The notes: generated by a model not told the origin, from the sequence alone. A stretch of 64,000 nucleotides of DNA from Roseateles violae (GCF_030410485.1 NZ_JAUHHC010000001.1:496001-560000); one strand, 5' to 3'; shown: positions 25,933 to 36,372, counted from the first letter of the stretch. Numbers and translations: made by a program.

Positions 25933-26763
25933 TTACGCTAGCCGGTTTCGCCGGCCGCACAGACGCAGCAAGGCCAGCAGGCCCAAGACCAGCAGCGTCG
26001 CCGGCGAGGCCTCTGGCACGGCGCTGGTCTGCACCCAGGCGGCCAGCTGGGTGTCGGCCAGGTCGGCACTCATCGTCGTGTCGATCCAGCTGCGGAAATT
26101 CCCCAGCTGCACGAAGGCCGAGCGGAAATTGCTCCGCTGGCCCTGCTCATCCTCGTCGTACAGCTGCGCCGAGGTGATGCCCCACAGCGGTGTCAGGGCG
26201 TCGCTCACATGGCCGATGAAGAGCGCGCCGCCGCTGTCGCCGCTCTGCACATAGGGTGCGCCGAAGCCGTCGGGATAGCTGACCAGCCACATCACGTCGA
26301 CCGGCGTCTTCGGCCCCTCGTCGTCCGGGTCGGCCTTCGGCGCGAATTCGCGCACCGTGGTCGGCGCGTAACCGCGCGGCGCCTGGTTCTGAGCCGTGAC
26401 CATGGTCGCGGGAATGGCGTAGGCATCGCTCTCGGCCAGGATGCTGCTGTTCAGGCTCAGCGCCGGCGCAGCGATGGGCGTCGCCAGCCGCAATAGGGCC
26501 AGGTCCAGCGTGGGGAAGGGGACGCCGGCGTCGATCGCGTCGTAGCGCGCCGCCACCGTGCTGGCGCCGTAGCCGTTGGCATAGCCGCCGCCCACCGCGT
26601 AGCCGACATGGCGGGCCGTCAGCACCCAGTTCGGCGCGATCTGCACGCCGTTGGAGACCTGGCCGAAGGCGGTGGTCGGCGTGCCGCCGACGATGGCATG
26701 GGCCGGCGCGGCCAGGGCCAGCAGCAGGCAGGCGAACAGGGACGGGCAGCGCGGGAACGACAT
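25933..26763 (-). CDS. Trypsin-like serine protease with PEP-CTERM-type tail
   Basis: A 276-aa secreted protein. After a signal peptide (cleavage near AHA-IVGG, residue 23) it has the chymotrypsin-fold triad: H52 in TARH, D87 in TLDLALL and S177 in SGDSGGA. The C terminus is V-P-E-A-S, a hydrophobic helix and an Arg cluster, the layout of PEP-CTERM sorting tails, although the usual second proline is alanine. A perfect AGGAGG precedes the ATG. The sorting enzyme exosortase is not in the window. The mature N terminus IVGG suits a protease that needs no long pro-region. Confidence 0.85.
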   Translation of the reverse strand: MSFPRCPSLFACLLLALAAPAHAIVGGTPTTAFGQVSNGVQIAPNWVLTARHVGYAVGGGYANGYGASTVAARYDAIDAGVPFPTLDLALLRLATPIAAPALSLNSSILAESDAYAIPATMVTAQNQAPRGYAPTTVREFAPKADPDDEGPKTPVDVMWLVSYPDGFGAPYVQSGDSGGALFIGHVSDALTPLWGITSAQLYDEDEQGQRSNFRSAFVQLGNFRSWIDTTMSADLADTQLAAWVQTSAVPEASPATLLVLGLLALLRLCGRRNRLA

Positions 26764-26858
26764 GGCGGGCACCTCCTGAGCCCGCAAGACTAGGCGCCGG
26801 CGCCGTGTCGGCGCAAGCCCTCGAACGTGGATGGTCCGGGCTTCATTAACATGCCCCC

Positions 26859-28862
26859 ATGATCACCTCGCTGGATCTGGCCCTGCTCTATCTGATCGCC
26901 GCCGTGCTGGGCGTGGTCAGCTGCCGGCTGCTGAAGCTGCCGCCGATGCTGGGCTATCTGGTCGTCGGCGTGCTGATCGGGCCGCAGGTCAAGGCCCTGG
27001 CCGGCAACTCGGCCGGCCTGCTCTATCTGGCCGAGTTCGGCGTCGTCTTCCTGATGTTCGTCATCGGCCTGGAGTTCAATCTGCCCAAGCTGCGCAGCAT
27101 GCGCACCATGGTCTTCGGCCTGGGCCTGCTGCAGGTGCTGCTGACGATCGCCGGCACCATGCTGGGCCATCTCGGCCTGGCCTGGCTGTTCCATGTGCTG
27201 GGCTCCGAATGGCAGCTTGGCTGGCGTGGCGCGCTGGTGCTGGGCGCGGCGATGGCAATGAGCTCGACCGCCATCGTCGTAAAGCTGATGGCCGAGCGGC
27301 TGGAGCTGGAAAGCGAGCATGGCCGGCGTGTGATCGGCGTGCTGCTGTTCCAGGATCTGGCCGTCGTGCCCCTGCTGGTGATGATCCCGGCCCTGAACAG
27401 CAGCGCCGGCGAGATGGCCGAGGAGCTGGCCTGGGCCGGGCTGAAGGCGGTGGGCCTGCTGGGCCTGCTGCTGGTGGGCGGGCAGAAGCTGATGCGCTGG
27501 TGGCTGACCCTGGTGGCCCGGCGCAGGAGCGACGAGCTGTTCATGCTGAACCTCTTGCTGGTCACCCTGGGCCTGGCCTGGCTGACCGAGCATGCCGGCC
27601 TGTCCTTGGCCCTGGGCGCCTTCATCGCCGGCATGCTGATCGCCGAGACCGAGTACAAGCACCAGGTGGAGGCCGACATCCGGCCCTTTCACGACGTGCT
27701 GCTGGGCCTGTTCTTCATCACCATCGGCATGCGGCTGGACTGGCGGCCGCTGCTGGCGCATTGGCCGCTGGTGATCGTGCTGAGCCTGGCCCCCATCCTG
27801 ATCAAGTTCGCGCTGATCTCCGGTCTGGCCAAGCTGTTCCGCGCGCCGACCGGCGTCGCGCTGCGCACCGGCCTCTACCTGGCCCAGGCGGGCGAATTCG
27901 GCTTCGTGATCCTGGCGCTGGGCGCCCAGCAGCAGCTGCTGGCGCCGCAATGGATCAGCCCGGTGCTGGCCAGCATGGTGCTGTCGATGCTGGCGACGCC
28001 GCTGCTGGTGCTCTACAGCAACCGCATCGTGATGAAGCTGTCGGCCAGCGACTGGATGCTGCAGTCGCTGCAGCTGACGACGATCGCCAAGAAGTCGATC
28101 AAGGCCGATGCGCATGTGATCATCTGCGGCTACGGCCGCAGCGGCCAGAACCTGGCCCGCCTGCTGGAAGGCGAGCAAATCCCGTACATGGCGCTGGACC
28201 TGGACCCGGACCGGGTGCGCCAGGCCGCCGCGGCCGGCCAGAGCGTGGTCTTCGGCGACGCGGCGCGGCCGCAGAGCCTGATGGCGGCCGGTCTGGCGCG
28301 CGCCAGCGCCGTGGTCGTCACCTACCACGACACGCCCTCGGCGCTGAAGATCCTGCACCTGGTCCAGGCCCATGCGCCGCAGGTGCCGGTGATCGTGCGC
28401 ACGATCGACGACAGCGATCTGGAGAAGCTGCGCGCGGCCGGCGCGACCGAGGTGGTGCCGGAGGCGATCGAGGGCTCGCTGATGCTGGCCAGCCATGCGC
28501 TGGCCCTGGTCGGCGTGCCGATGCGCCGCGTCCTGCGTCTGACGCAGGCCGCACGCGATGCGCGCTACGGCCTCCTGCGCGGCTATTTCCACGGCGCCGA
28601 CGACGACAGCAGCGAGGAGCGCTCGCATGCGCGGCTGAACGCCGTCACCCTGCCGATGGCCTCGCCGCTGGCCGGCAAGCCGCTCGGCGCGCTGGCCCTG
28701 CATGCGATAGGCGTCGCCGTCGCCTCGGTGCGGCGCGCCAACGGCGCCGTCGTGCAGGCCGACGAGGAGATGCTGCTGGGCGGCGGCGACACCCTGGTGC
28801 TGTCCGGCGTGCCGGCGGCGCTGGCGCTGGCCGAGCAGAAGCTGCTCGTCGCGCGCAAATAG
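26859..28862 (+). CDS. CPA2 monovalent cation:proton antiporter (KefB/KefC type)
   Basis: A 667-aa protein: about 12 transmembrane helices (1-400) of the Na/H exchanger fold with a conserved FQDLAV segment, then a TrkA-N (RCK) domain whose nucleotide motif ICGYGRSGQNL is near residue 428, then a TrkA-C domain (about 585-667). This is the layout of K+/H+ antiporters of the KefB/KefC/YbaL type that control cytoplasmic potassium and pH. The KefF/KefG accessory gene is absent. The cation and the gating ligand cannot be told from sequence. Confidence 0.9.
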   Translation: MITSLDLALLYLIAAVLGVVSCRLLKLPPMLGYLVVGVLIGPQVKALAGNSAGLLYLAEFGVVFLMFVIGLEFNLPKLRSMRTMVFGLGLLQVLLTIAGTMLGHLGLAWLFHVLGSEWQLGWRGALVLGAAMAMSSTAIVVKLMAERLELESEHGRRVIGVLLFQDLAVVPLLVMIPALNSSAGEMAEELAWAGLKAVGLLGLLLVGGQKLMRWWLTLVARRRSDELFMLNLLLVTLGLAWLTEHAGLSLALGAFIAGMLIAETEYKHQVEADIRPFHDVLLGLFFITIGMRLDWRPLLAHWPLVIVLSLAPILIKFALISGLAKLFRAPTGVALRTGLYLAQAGEFGFVILALGAQQQLLAPQWISPVLASMVLSMLATPLLVLYSNRIVMKLSASDWMLQSLQLTTIAKKSIKADAHVIICGYGRSGQNLARLLEGEQIPYMALDLDPDRVRQAAAAGQSVVFGDAARPQSLMAAGLARASAVVVTYHDTPSALKILHLVQAHAPQVPVIVRTIDDSDLEKLRAAGATEVVPEAIEGSLMLASHALALVGVPMRRVLRLTQAARDARYGLLRGYFHGADDDSSEERSHARLNAVTLPMASPLAGKPLGALALHAIGVAVASVRRANGAVVQADEEMLLGGGDTLVLSGVPAALALAEQKLLVARK

Positions 28863-28951
28863 CCGCCTGCCTGCTCGACCGGGGGCTTTGGAGCATGGAC
28901 GCCGCCAGCGGCGCCCGCGGAGAATCGCGCACCGTCCTTCAGGAGCTCGCC

Positions 28952-30031
28952 ATGACCCCAACTCGACGTTCGCTGCTCAGCCAGCTGCTCGCTGCCGCGC
29001 TGCTGCTCGCCCCGCCGCTGGCCTGGGCGGCCGGCAGCGAGGGCAAGGTCAGCGGCAAGCCGACGGCGACCAGCAAGCTCTACGACTACTACCTGAGCGG
29101 CAATGCGGCGGACATGCAGCCGGCCGCACCGACGAGCAGCCAGCTGGTGCTGATGGGCGGCGGCCTCGATGTCGACGAGGCCTTCCGCGCGATGATCGCC
29201 AAGGCCGCCGGCAACGCTGGCGGCAAGATCGACATCGTCGTCATCCGCGCCAGCGGCGCCGACGGCTACAACGACTATCTGCTGAACCAGCTCTACCCGG
29301 CCGGCACACCCAATCCGGTCGACTCGGTCGAGACCCTGGTGATCAAGTCGCGCGCCGGTGCGGACGACCCGACCGTCAACGCGATCGTCGCGCGCGCCGA
29401 TCTGCTCTTCATCGCCGGCGGCGACCAGTGGGACTACATCCGCGACTGGAAGGGCAGCAGGCTCGACGCGACCTTGCAGGCCCTGCTGGCGCGCAAGGTG
29501 CCCTTCGGCGGCACCAGCGCCGGCCTCGACGTGCTGGGCGACATCGACTTCTCGGCCGAGAACGGCTCGATCACCTCGGACCAGGCACTGGCCAATCCCT
29601 ATGACCGGCGCGAAACCCTGGACCGCGGCTTCCTGAGCGGGCTGCGCGGCCTGGCCAACACGATCACCGACGCGCATCTGGTCACGCGCGACCGCATGGG
29701 CCGGCTGATCAGCTTCGTGGCCCGCAATATCCAGGACGGCGCACTGGCGCCGACGCAGGCGCGCGGCGTCGGTCTGGACGAGAACACGGCCCTGGTCGTC
29801 GACGACGGCCAGGCCCGCGTCTACGGCGGCGGCACCGCCTACTTCGTGCAGCCGCAGCTGGCGCCGGACCTGATCCAGGCCAAGAAGCCGCTGTCCATGC
29901 GCAATGTCCGCATCGACCGCATGCGCGCCGGCAGCGCCGTCTTCGATCTCCTGAACTGGAGCCGCTCGGACGGCGTCGCGCCCTATTACGTGGACGCGCT
30001 CGGCGGCGTGCTGAGCAGCAATCCCTACTGA
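28952..30031 (+). CDS. Exported cyanophycinase (peptidase S51)
   Basis: A 359-aa protein. The N terminus has a twin-arginine-like motif (T-R-R-S-L-L-S), a hydrophobic core and a cleavage site near AWA-AG, so it is exported, possibly by Tat. The S51 nucleophile S189 lies in FGGTSAG, followed by a conserved segment with DRGFLSGLR. Family members hydrolyse cyanophycin, a storage polymer of aspartate and arginine, to beta-Asp-Arg. AGGAG lies 6 bases before the ATG. No cyanophycin synthetase gene is seen, so a scavenging role is possible. Confidence 0.85.
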   Translation: MTPTRRSLLSQLLAAALLLAPPLAWAAGSEGKVSGKPTATSKLYDYYLSGNAADMQPAAPTSSQLVLMGGGLDVDEAFRAMIAKAAGNAGGKIDIVVIRASGADGYNDYLLNQLYPAGTPNPVDSVETLVIKSRAGADDPTVNAIVARADLLFIAGGDQWDYIRDWKGSRLDATLQALLARKVPFGGTSAGLDVLGDIDFSAENGSITSDQALANPYDRRETLDRGFLSGLRGLANTITDAHLVTRDRMGRLISFVARNIQDGALAPTQARGVGLDENTALVVDDGQARVYGGGTAYFVQPQLAPDLIQAKKPLSMRNVRIDRMRAGSAVFDLLNWSRSDGVAPYYVDALGGVLSSNPY

Positions 30032-30135
30032 TCGCCCCGCCCTGGCCGCGGCCGGCTGGCGCCTGGGCGACAGCCGCTGCCGCGTCGATGCGCCACACTG
30101 CGTTCACGCGAGAGCACCCAACAGGAGATTTCCGC

Positions 30136-31398
30136 ATGAACTTCGACTACAGCCCCAAGGTGGAGCAGATGCGGGCCCGTCTGCTGGCCTTCATGGACCA
30201 GCACATCTATCCGAACGAGCACCGCTTCCATGCCGAGATCGAGGCCAACCGCCAGAAGGGCAACGCCTGGATTCCGACGACGCTGATCGAGGAGCTGAAG
30301 CCGCTGGCCCGCCAGGCCGGGCTGTGGAATCTGTTCCTGCCGAAGTCCTCGCGCGCGCCCGAGGGCCTGTCCAATCTCGAATACGCGCCGCTGTGCGAGA
30401 TCATGGGCCGCGTGCACTGGGCGCCCGAGGTCTTCAACTGCTCGGCGCCGGACACCGGCAATATGGAGACGCTGGAGCGCTATGCCAGCGAGGCGCTGAA
30501 GGACCGCTGGCTGGAGCCGCTCTTGCGCGGCGAGATCCGCTCGGCCTTTCTGATGACCGAGCCGGCCGTCGCCTCCTCCGACGCGACCAATATCGAGTGC
30601 CGGATCGAGCGTGACGGCGACGACTACGTGATCAACGGCACCAAGTGGTGGTCCTCCGGCGCCGGCGATCCGCGCTGCGCCGTCTACATCGTGATGGGCA
30701 AGACCAATCCGGACGCCGGCCGCCACGAGCAGCAGTCGATGATCGTCGTGCCGGCCGACACGCCCGGCATCACCGTCAAGCGCTTCCTCTCGGTGTTCGG
30801 CTACGACGATGCGCCGCACGGCCATATGGAGGTCGAGCTGAAGAATGTGCGCGTGCCGGTCACCAACATCCTGCTCGGCGAGGGCCGCGGCTTCGAGATC
30901 GCCCAAGGCCGCCTGGGCCCCGGCCGCATCCACCACTGCATGCGCTCGATCGGCGCGGCCGAACGGGCGCTGGAGCTCTTGTGCCAGCGCGCGATCAGCC
31001 GCACCGCCTTCGGCAAGACGGTGGCCCAGCAGACGGTCACGCAGGAGCGCATCGCCGAGGCGCGCTGCAGCATCGAGCAGGCGCGGCTCTTGACGCTGAA
31101 GGCCGCTTACATGATGGACACGGTCGGCAACAAGGTCGCCAAGGCCGAGATCGCGATGATCAAGATCGTCGCGCCGACGATGGCGCTGAAGGTGATCGAC
31201 TGGGCGATCCAGGTCTTCGGCGGCATGGGCGTCTCGCAGGACACGCCGCTGGCGATGATGTGGGCGCACCAGCGCACCCTGCGCCTGGCCGATGGCCCGG
31301 ACGAGGTGCACCGCAACTCGCTGGCCAAGCTCGAGCTGTCCAAGCACATGAAGCTGCCGGGCGGCGAAGTGCGCATGCCGATCACGCGCGGCGGCTGA
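30136..31398 (+). CDS. Acyl-CoA dehydrogenase family protein
   Basis: A 420-aa flavoenzyme with the three-domain layout: N-terminal helices, a beta domain ([17 protein letters not shown]) and C-terminal helices (QVFGGMGVS...[11 protein letters not shown]). The family oxidises acyl-CoA to 2-enoyl-CoA with FAD and passes electrons to ETF. The length and the N-terminal region resemble the ACAD10/11-like group, which prefers long or branched chains; this is tentative. AGGAG stands 8 bases before the ATG. Neighbours do not form a beta-oxidation operon. Confidence 0.9.
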   Translation: MNFDYSPKVEQMRARLLAFMDQHIYPNEHRFHAEIEANRQKGNAWIPTTLIEELKPLARQAGLWNLFLPKSSRAPEGLSNLEYAPLCEIMGRVHWAPEVFNCSAPDTGNMETLERYASEALKDRWLEPLLRGEIRSAFLMTEPAVASSDATNIECRIERDGDDYVINGTKWWSSGAGDPRCAVYIVMGKTNPDAGRHEQQSMIVVPADTPGITVKRFLSVFGYDDAPHGHMEVELKNVRVPVTNILLGEGRGFEIAQGRLGPGRIHHCMRSIGAAERALELLCQRAISRTAFGKTVAQQTVTQERIAEARCSIEQARLLTLKAAYMMDTVGNKVAKAEIAMIKIVAPTMALKVIDWAIQVFGGMGVSQDTPLAMMWAHQRTLRLADGPDEVHRNSLAKLELSKHMKLPGGEVRMPITRGG

Positions 31399-31502
31399 GC
31401 GCCGGGTTTGCGGCGGCGCCGCCACGGCGGCGGCATTTCGCGCCCCCGACTATGGTCAGCGCCGCGGCCCTGGGCTAGATTGCCCTCAGCACGCCGTCGC
31501 CG

Positions 31503-33002
31503 ATGAAACGCCCCGCCACCCCCGCCTCCCGCTGGACCGCCCCGCTGATCGCGCTGGCGCCGTTGTCGCAGGGCGCGCTGCTGGTCGCGCTTGCCGGCGG
31601 CTGGAAGGCGCCGGTGCCGGCACTCGCTGCGCTGAGCCTGGCGGCCACCAGCCTGGCCGCCGTGCTGGCGCTGCGGGCGCTGCGCAGCGCCCGCCAGCAG
31701 GCCGCCGAGGCGCGCCGCACGCTGGAGGAGGCGATCGACGCGCTGCCGGCCAGCGTCGAGATCTTCGACCGCCACGACCGCCTAGTCGCCTACAACCAGC
31801 GCCTGGTCGAGATCTATCCGCATATGCGGCCGCTGTTCGAGCGCGGCGCCAGCTTCGAGGAGCTGGCGCGGGCCTCGCTGGCACGCGGCGGCATTCCCGA
31901 CGCGGTCGGCCGCGAGGAGGAATGGCTGCTGGAGCGCCTGGCCTCGCGCAAGACCGAGCGCGAACCCTTGCTGCAGCGCGTGCACGACGAGCGCTGGCTG
32001 CGCATCTTCGAGCGCCGCACGCCCTCCGGCGGCATCGTCGGCGTGCGCCTGGACGTCAGCGACCTGGTGCATGAGCAGCAGCGCCTGGCCGCCAGCCAGG
32101 CGCATCTGCAGGCGCTGATCCGCGTCGCGCAAAACGGCGTGCTGACGCTGGACCGCAGCGGCCATGTGCTGGAGCTGAACCCGGCCTGCGAGCAGCTGTT
32201 CGGCTTCGTTGCCGACGAGTTGCGCGGCAGCCATATCGAGCTGCTGTTCGGCGCCGGCCTGAACGGCCCGGCCAGCGGCGAGCGCCTGCTGCCGGCGGCG
32301 CTGGTCGGCGGCCCGCGCGAGCTGACCGCCCGCCATCGCGACGGCCGCGAGTTGACCCTGCAGCTCAGCGTCGCCGAGGTGCGCACCGAGACGACCGACC
32401 GCTTCGTCGCCATCATCACCGACCTGACCGAGCGCAAGCTGCAGGAGGTGCGGCTGCGCGAGGCGAATGCACTGCTGGCACGGCAGTCGACCACCGACGG
32501 CCTGACCGGCGTCGGCAATCGCCGCCTGTTCGACCAGACCCTGCTGCAGGAATGGCAGCGCAGCGCCCGCGCCGGCAGCTCGCTGGCGCTGCTGCTGGTC
32601 GATATCGACCATTTCAAGCAGTACAACGACCACTACGGCCATGTCGCCGGCGACGACTGCCTGCGCCGCGTCGCCAGCCTCTTGCGCAGCTGCGTTGGCC
32701 GCAGCGGCGAGCCGGTCTGCCGCTATGGCGGCGAGGAGTTCGCCATCCTGCTGGTCGACACCGATCTGGCCGGCGCCCAGGTCGTCGCCCAGCGCTGCCT
32801 GGACAGCATGCGGCTGGCGGCGATCGAGCATGCCGGCGCGCCCACACGGCCCACCGTGTCGCTGAGCATCGGCGTGGTCGCCCGCTGCGGCGATGCGCAG
32901 CAGCCGGCGCAAAGCCTGATCGAGCAGGCCGACGCCGCGCTCTACCAGGCCAAGCAGCAGGGCCGCGCGCGCATGGTCTGCGCCGCGCCGCGGGCCGCCT
33001 GA
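31503..33002 (+). CDS. Diguanylate cyclase with membrane anchor and PAS domains
   Basis: A 499-aa protein: two N-terminal hydrophobic helices (about 12-60), a PAS-like region (about 75-190, EAIDALPASVEIFDRHDRLV), a second PAS domain (about 200-310, ending in ITDLTERK), and a GGDEF domain with DGLTGVGNRR, DIDHFKQYND and the active site YGGEEF. The enzyme should make cyclic di-GMP. The inhibitory RxxD site five residues before GGEEF is replaced by R-S-G-E, so product inhibition through that site is not expected. The start has no clear ribosome-binding site. Confidence 0.9.
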   Translation: MKRPATPASRWTAPLIALAPLSQGALLVALAGGWKAPVPALAALSLAATSLAAVLALRALRSARQQAAEARRTLEEAIDALPASVEIFDRHDRLVAYNQRLVEIYPHMRPLFERGASFEELARASLARGGIPDAVGREEEWLLERLASRKTEREPLLQRVHDERWLRIFERRTPSGGIVGVRLDVSDLVHEQQRLAASQAHLQALIRVAQNGVLTLDRSGHVLELNPACEQLFGFVADELRGSHIELLFGAGLNGPASGERLLPAALVGGPRELTARHRDGRELTLQLSVAEVRTETTDRFVAIITDLTERKLQEVRLREANALLARQSTTDGLTGVGNRRLFDQTLLQEWQRSARAGSSLALLLVDIDHFKQYNDHYGHVAGDDCLRRVASLLRSCVGRSGEPVCRYGGEEFAILLVDTDLAGAQVVAQRCLDSMRLAAIEHAGAPTRPTVSLSIGVVARCGDAQQPAQSLIEQADAALYQAKQQGRARMVCAAPRAA

Positions 33003-33187
33003 GCCCCCTGAGCCGCCCACCGCCCGGGCCGGCAAGCGACAAGTCCCCGAATCGAGCTTCAGCCCCGGCCGATCTTGCAGAACCGGCGCCAACGGGTGCG
33101 CGGCTTGCCGCCCAACGCGCGCCTTGTTCGCCCGCTCGCGGCCACGCCGCGCAGCGCCCCTGTCTTGCTGCAAGTCTGGAGTCCACC

Positions 33188-33868
33188 ATGCGTCTTTTTC
33201 CGCAACAACTCTCGATCGCCCTCCTTGCCGGCACGGCGCTCGGCAGCGCCCAGGCGCTGCCGGTCAACTGGGCCGACTGGACCTCGGGCACCGCCGGCGT
33301 CAACGGCAGCGCCGCCGGCCACTTCGCGACGAGCGCGGGCCAGGTTGACATCAGCTACAGCGGCGAGGTCGCCTTTCTGCAGACCGGCAGCGGCGGCAGC
33401 TACTACATCCCCAGCACGCCCTATGTCAGCGCGTTGATCGACAACCCGCCGCCGGCCGCGGAAATGATCGCCCTGTCGCGCAACACGGCCAAGACGCTGG
33501 AGTTCTCGCAGCCGGTCGACAACCTGTTCTTCGCCGTCGTCAGCCTGAACGGCAACGGCTACCGCTTCGACTCCGATTTCGAGATCGTCAGCACCGGCTG
33601 CGGCTACTGGGGCTGCGGCACGCTGAGCAAGGTCGACCTCGGCAACGGCCAGTTCCAGCTGAACGGCACCGGCGAGCCGCATGGCGTGATCCGCTTCACC
33701 GGCGCCGTCTCGTCCATCACCTGGACCAGCCTGACCAACGAGTACTGGAACGGCTTCACCGTCGGCACCTTCGGCGTCGCGACCCCGGTGCCCGAGCCGG
33801 CCAGCTATGCGCTGATGGCGCTGGGCCTGCTGGGCGTCGGCATCGCGGCGCGGCGTCGGATGCGCTAG
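33188..33868 (+). CDS. PEP-CTERM sorting-domain protein of unknown function
   Basis: A 226-aa secreted protein: signal peptide (about residues 1-23, cleavage near AQA-LP), a beta-rich central domain with many Gly, Ser, Asn and Thr and one Cys pair (GCGYWGCG), and a C-terminal tail with V-P-E-P-A-S, a hydrophobic helix and ARRRMR. Such proteins are cut by exosortase and sent to the surface or to exopolysaccharide. The central domain matches no family that I recognise. Confidence 0.85.
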   Translation: MRLFPQQLSIALLAGTALGSAQALPVNWADWTSGTAGVNGSAAGHFATSAGQVDISYSGEVAFLQTGSGGSYYIPSTPYVSALIDNPPPAAEMIALSRNTAKTLEFSQPVDNLFFAVVSLNGNGYRFDSDFEIVSTGCGYWGCGTLSKVDLGNGQFQLNGTGEPHGVIRFTGAVSSITWTSLTNEYWNGFTVGTFGVATPVPEPASYALMALGLLGVGIAARRRMR

Positions 33869-33956
33869 CCCGCCGGAGCCGCGGGACGGCGGGGCGGCGG
33901 GACGAGGCGGGCTGGCCGCCGGTCCGCGCGCCGCCGGTTTCCACTACGATCGCCGC

Positions 33957-34505
33957 ATGCCCGAACCGAGTGCCGCCGACTACATCCGCAGCCACATCCG
34001 CACCGTGCCCGACTGGCCGCATGCGGGCGTGCAGTTCCGCGACATCACGCCGCTGCTGTCCAATCCGCGGGTGTTCCGCGTGCTGATCGACCAGTTCGTG
34101 CACCGCTACTTCGACCGCAAGCCCGATGCGATCGCCGGGCTCGATGCGCGCGGCTTCATCATCGGCTCGGTGCTCGCCTACGAGCTGAACATCGGCTTCA
34201 TCCCGATCCGCAAGAAGGGCAAGCTGCCCTTCACCACCGTCGAGGAGCGCTACGAGCTCGAGTACGGCAGCGCCAGCGTCGAGATCCATACCGATGCGGT
34301 GCGGCCGGGAGAGCGCATCGTGCTGATCGACGACCTGATCGCCACCGGCGGCACCATGGGCGCCGGCGCGCGCCTGCTGCAGCGCCTGGGCGCCGAGATC
34401 GTCGAGGGCGCGGCCATCGTCGACCTGCCCGAACTCGGCGGCTCGCAGCGCCTGCGCGAGGCGGGCCTGCCGCTGTTCACCCTGCTGGAGTTCGAGGGCT
34501 TATGA
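33957..34505 (+). CDS. apt: Adenine phosphoribosyltransferase
   Basis: A 182-aa enzyme with the PRPP-binding motif [13 protein letters not shown] and the type I PRTase fold; GLDARGFI and the flexible loop with RKKGKLPF match Apt. It makes AMP from adenine and PRPP in the cytoplasm, part of purine salvage. The stop TGA overlaps the ATG of the downstream lipoprotein gene (ATGA). Confidence 0.95.
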   Translation: MPEPSAADYIRSHIRTVPDWPHAGVQFRDITPLLSNPRVFRVLIDQFVHRYFDRKPDAIAGLDARGFIIGSVLAYELNIGFIPIRKKGKLPFTTVEERYELEYGSASVEIHTDAVRPGERIVLIDDLIATGGTMGAGARLLQRLGAEIVEGAAIVDLPELGGSQRLREAGLPLFTLLEFEGL

Positions 34506-35758
34506 GGGCCGCGCGGCGGCTGGCGCGCTCGGCCGGGGCCGCCGCGCTGGCGCTGCTGCTGTCGCTGCCGCTGGCCGGCTGCGACCCCAAGGCCAAGACG
34601 GCGCAGACGATCGACGCGCAATGGCACCGCCAGGCGCTGCTGGACGGCCATCTGTCCAAATGGCTGGCGCTGGCGCCGACGCCCTCGGGCATGTTCCTGA
34701 CCGCGTTCGACCGCGACTGGCGGCCGCGGCCGAACCAGGCTGCCGTCGAGCTGACCCTGCAGGCTCGGCTGGTCTATGCGATGGCGATAGGCTACGAGCT
34801 GAGCCGCGACCGCCGCTATCTGGAGGCGGCGACGCGCGGCGGCGACTTCCTGCTCGAGCATTTCCACGACCCGGTCAACGGCGGCTTCTTCCATGTCGTC
34901 GCCGCCGACGGCAAGCTGGTCGCCGACATCAAGCGCACCTATGGCCAGGCCTTCGCGCTCTATGCGCTGTCGCATCTGTACCGGGTGACGCAGGACGAGC
35001 GCTACCGCAAGGCGGCGCTGCGCAGCTGGCAGGAGATCGCCGCCGGCTTGCGCGCACCGAATGGCGGCTTCGTCAACGAGGCGACGCGCAACTTCAGCCC
35101 GATGACCGGTGCGCGCACGCAGAACCCGCTGATGCATCTGTTCGAAGCGCTGCTGGCGCTGCACGAGGCGACCGGCGACGCCGCAGCGCTGGCCGGCGCC
35201 AAGCAGCTGGGCGATTTCGTCGTCTACAAGCTGCTGCAGGGCCGGCCCGACGGCGGCGCGATGATCGCCGAGTGGTACGACGCCAGCTGGGTGCCGCTGC
35301 CGACGCGCGAGGCCGGCGGCTATGTCGATCTGGGCCATCAGTTCGAATGGAGCCATCTGCTGCAGACGGCGGCGCGCCAGGGCGTGTCGCCGCTGTACGG
35401 CCCGGTCGCCGAGCGCCTGCTGCAATACGCGCTGCAGAAGGGCTATGACGATGTCGACGGCGGCGCCTTCAACCGCGCCGATCCGGACGGCGAGCGCGTG
35501 GTGCGCGAGAAGTTCGCCTGGCAGCAGGCCGAATGCCTGCACGCGATGATCGTCGGCGCCCAGACCACCGGCCGCAACGATCTGCTGCGCCGCTACGAGC
35601 AGACGCTGGCGCTGATCCGCAACGAGCTGATCGACCCCAGGGGCGGCTGGAAGGGCGGCGCGCTGCAGACCTGCCAGCGCATCAGTTGCGGCGACGAGCA
35701 GCTCGATCCCTATCACATGACCAGCATGCACCGCGCCGCCATCGAGGCCGGCCGCTGA
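34502..35758 (+). CDS. Lipoprotein of the AGE epimerase/isomerase fold
   Basis: A 418-aa protein. A basic N terminus, a hydrophobic run and the lipobox L-A-G-C27 mark a lipoprotein; Asp28 is at the +2 position, which in the E. coli sorting rule keeps a lipoprotein in the inner membrane. The rest has the alpha/alpha-barrel pattern of N-acylglucosamine 2-epimerases, with [37 protein letters not shown] and a late GGWKGGA. The family acts on sugars, usually in the cytoplasm, so a lipid-anchored member is unusual. It is coupled to apt by a four-base overlap, which looks fortuitous in function. Confidence 0.8.
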   Translation: MRAARRLARSAGAAALALLLSLPLAGCDPKAKTAQTIDAQWHRQALLDGHLSKWLALAPTPSGMFLTAFDRDWRPRPNQAAVELTLQARLVYAMAIGYELSRDRRYLEAATRGGDFLLEHFHDPVNGGFFHVVAADGKLVADIKRTYGQAFALYALSHLYRVTQDERYRKAALRSWQEIAAGLRAPNGGFVNEATRNFSPMTGARTQNPLMHLFEALLALHEATGDAAALAGAKQLGDFVVYKLLQGRPDGGAMIAEWYDASWVPLPTREAGGYVDLGHQFEWSHLLQTAARQGVSPLYGPVAERLLQYALQKGYDDVDGGAFNRADPDGERVVREKFAWQQAECLHAMIVGAQTTGRNDLLRRYEQTLALIRNELIDPRGGWKGGALQTCQRISCGDEQLDPYHMTSMHRAAIEAGR

Positions 35759-35772
35759 CCGACAATCGGGCC

Positions 35773-36006
35773 ATGGCCAAACTTCCGCCCCGCCTCAGCC
35801 CCGAAGAGACCCAGCGCGTCGTCGCCACCGCCTGGGACGACCTGCCGCCCTACAACCGGGTGCTGATGGAGCATGGCATCGGGCCCGGCGAGCTGGTGGC
35901 GCTGATGAAGCGCGCGCTGAGCCCGGCCGCCTACAAGCAATGGGCGGCCAGGGCCAAGGCCGCCAAGGCGCCGACGGTGAAGGCGCGCTGGCCCTACGGG
36001 CGCTGA
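35773..36006 (+). CDS. DUF2805 family small protein
   Basis: A 77-aa basic protein with LSPEETQRVVATAWDDLPPYNRVL and GIGPGELVALMKR, matching the DUF2805 / TIGR03643 pattern. The helical N-terminal half and Lys/Ala-rich tail suggest nucleic acid binding, but no function is established. It follows the AGE-family gene by 14 bp on the same strand. Confidence 0.78.
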   Translation: MAKLPPRLSPEETQRVVATAWDDLPPYNRVLMEHGIGPGELVALMKRALSPAAYKQWAARAKAAKAPTVKARWPYGR

Positions 36007-36145
36007 GGGCCCGACCGTTCATCGTGCGCAGCTGCAGCCTGTGACCGGCGATCGCCGGACCGTCGGCCGGCGCGTGCCGGGCGTTCCGGGTCTCCCTACA
36101 GTGGCGTGCTTTCTGTAGCCATCGCCCCTCACACGGAGCCCCCGC

Positions 36146-36340
36146 ATGAACTCTCGCCTCCTTCCGTTCTCGCTCGCCCTCGCCGCGGCCGCCCTCTGCA
36201 GCGCCTGCGTCATCGTCCCGCCGTCCAGCGTGCGCATCTCCGAGCCGGCCGACGTGGCCAAGATGAGCGAGCAGGCGACGCAGACCTGCGGCGCCGGCCA
36301 GATCAAGGAAGTGAACGCGAAGAGCTTCACCTGCAAGTAA
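36146..36340 (+). CDS. Small lipoprotein, 64 aa
   Basis: A short protein with a signal peptide ending at C-S-A-C21 (lipobox), then a 43-residue mature part containing two further cysteines that could pair. An ACGGAG ribosome-binding site precedes the ATG. The 12-bp palindrome GCGCCGCGGCGC directly follows the stop. It was the neighbour of mnmE before the island inserted. Function unknown. Confidence 0.7.
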   Translation: MNSRLLPFSLALAAAALCSACVIVPPSSVRISEPADVAKMSEQATQTCGAGQIKEVNAKSFTCK

Positions 36341-36354
36341 GCGCCGCGGCGCTC

Positions 36355-36372
36355 ACTTGCCGATGCAGAAGC
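36355..36372. repeat. Left attachment-site repeat (remnant of mnmE 3' end)
   Basis: Identical to 50590-50607. Read leftward it is GCTTCTGCATCGGCAAGT followed by GA, so the pre-insertion mnmE gene ended in TGA here. Confidence 0.85.

Noticed and set aside
36341-36352. GCGCCGCGGCGC palindrome after the small lipoprotein as a terminator
   Set aside because: No T-run follows and the hairpin would have almost no loop; it may still be a processing signal.
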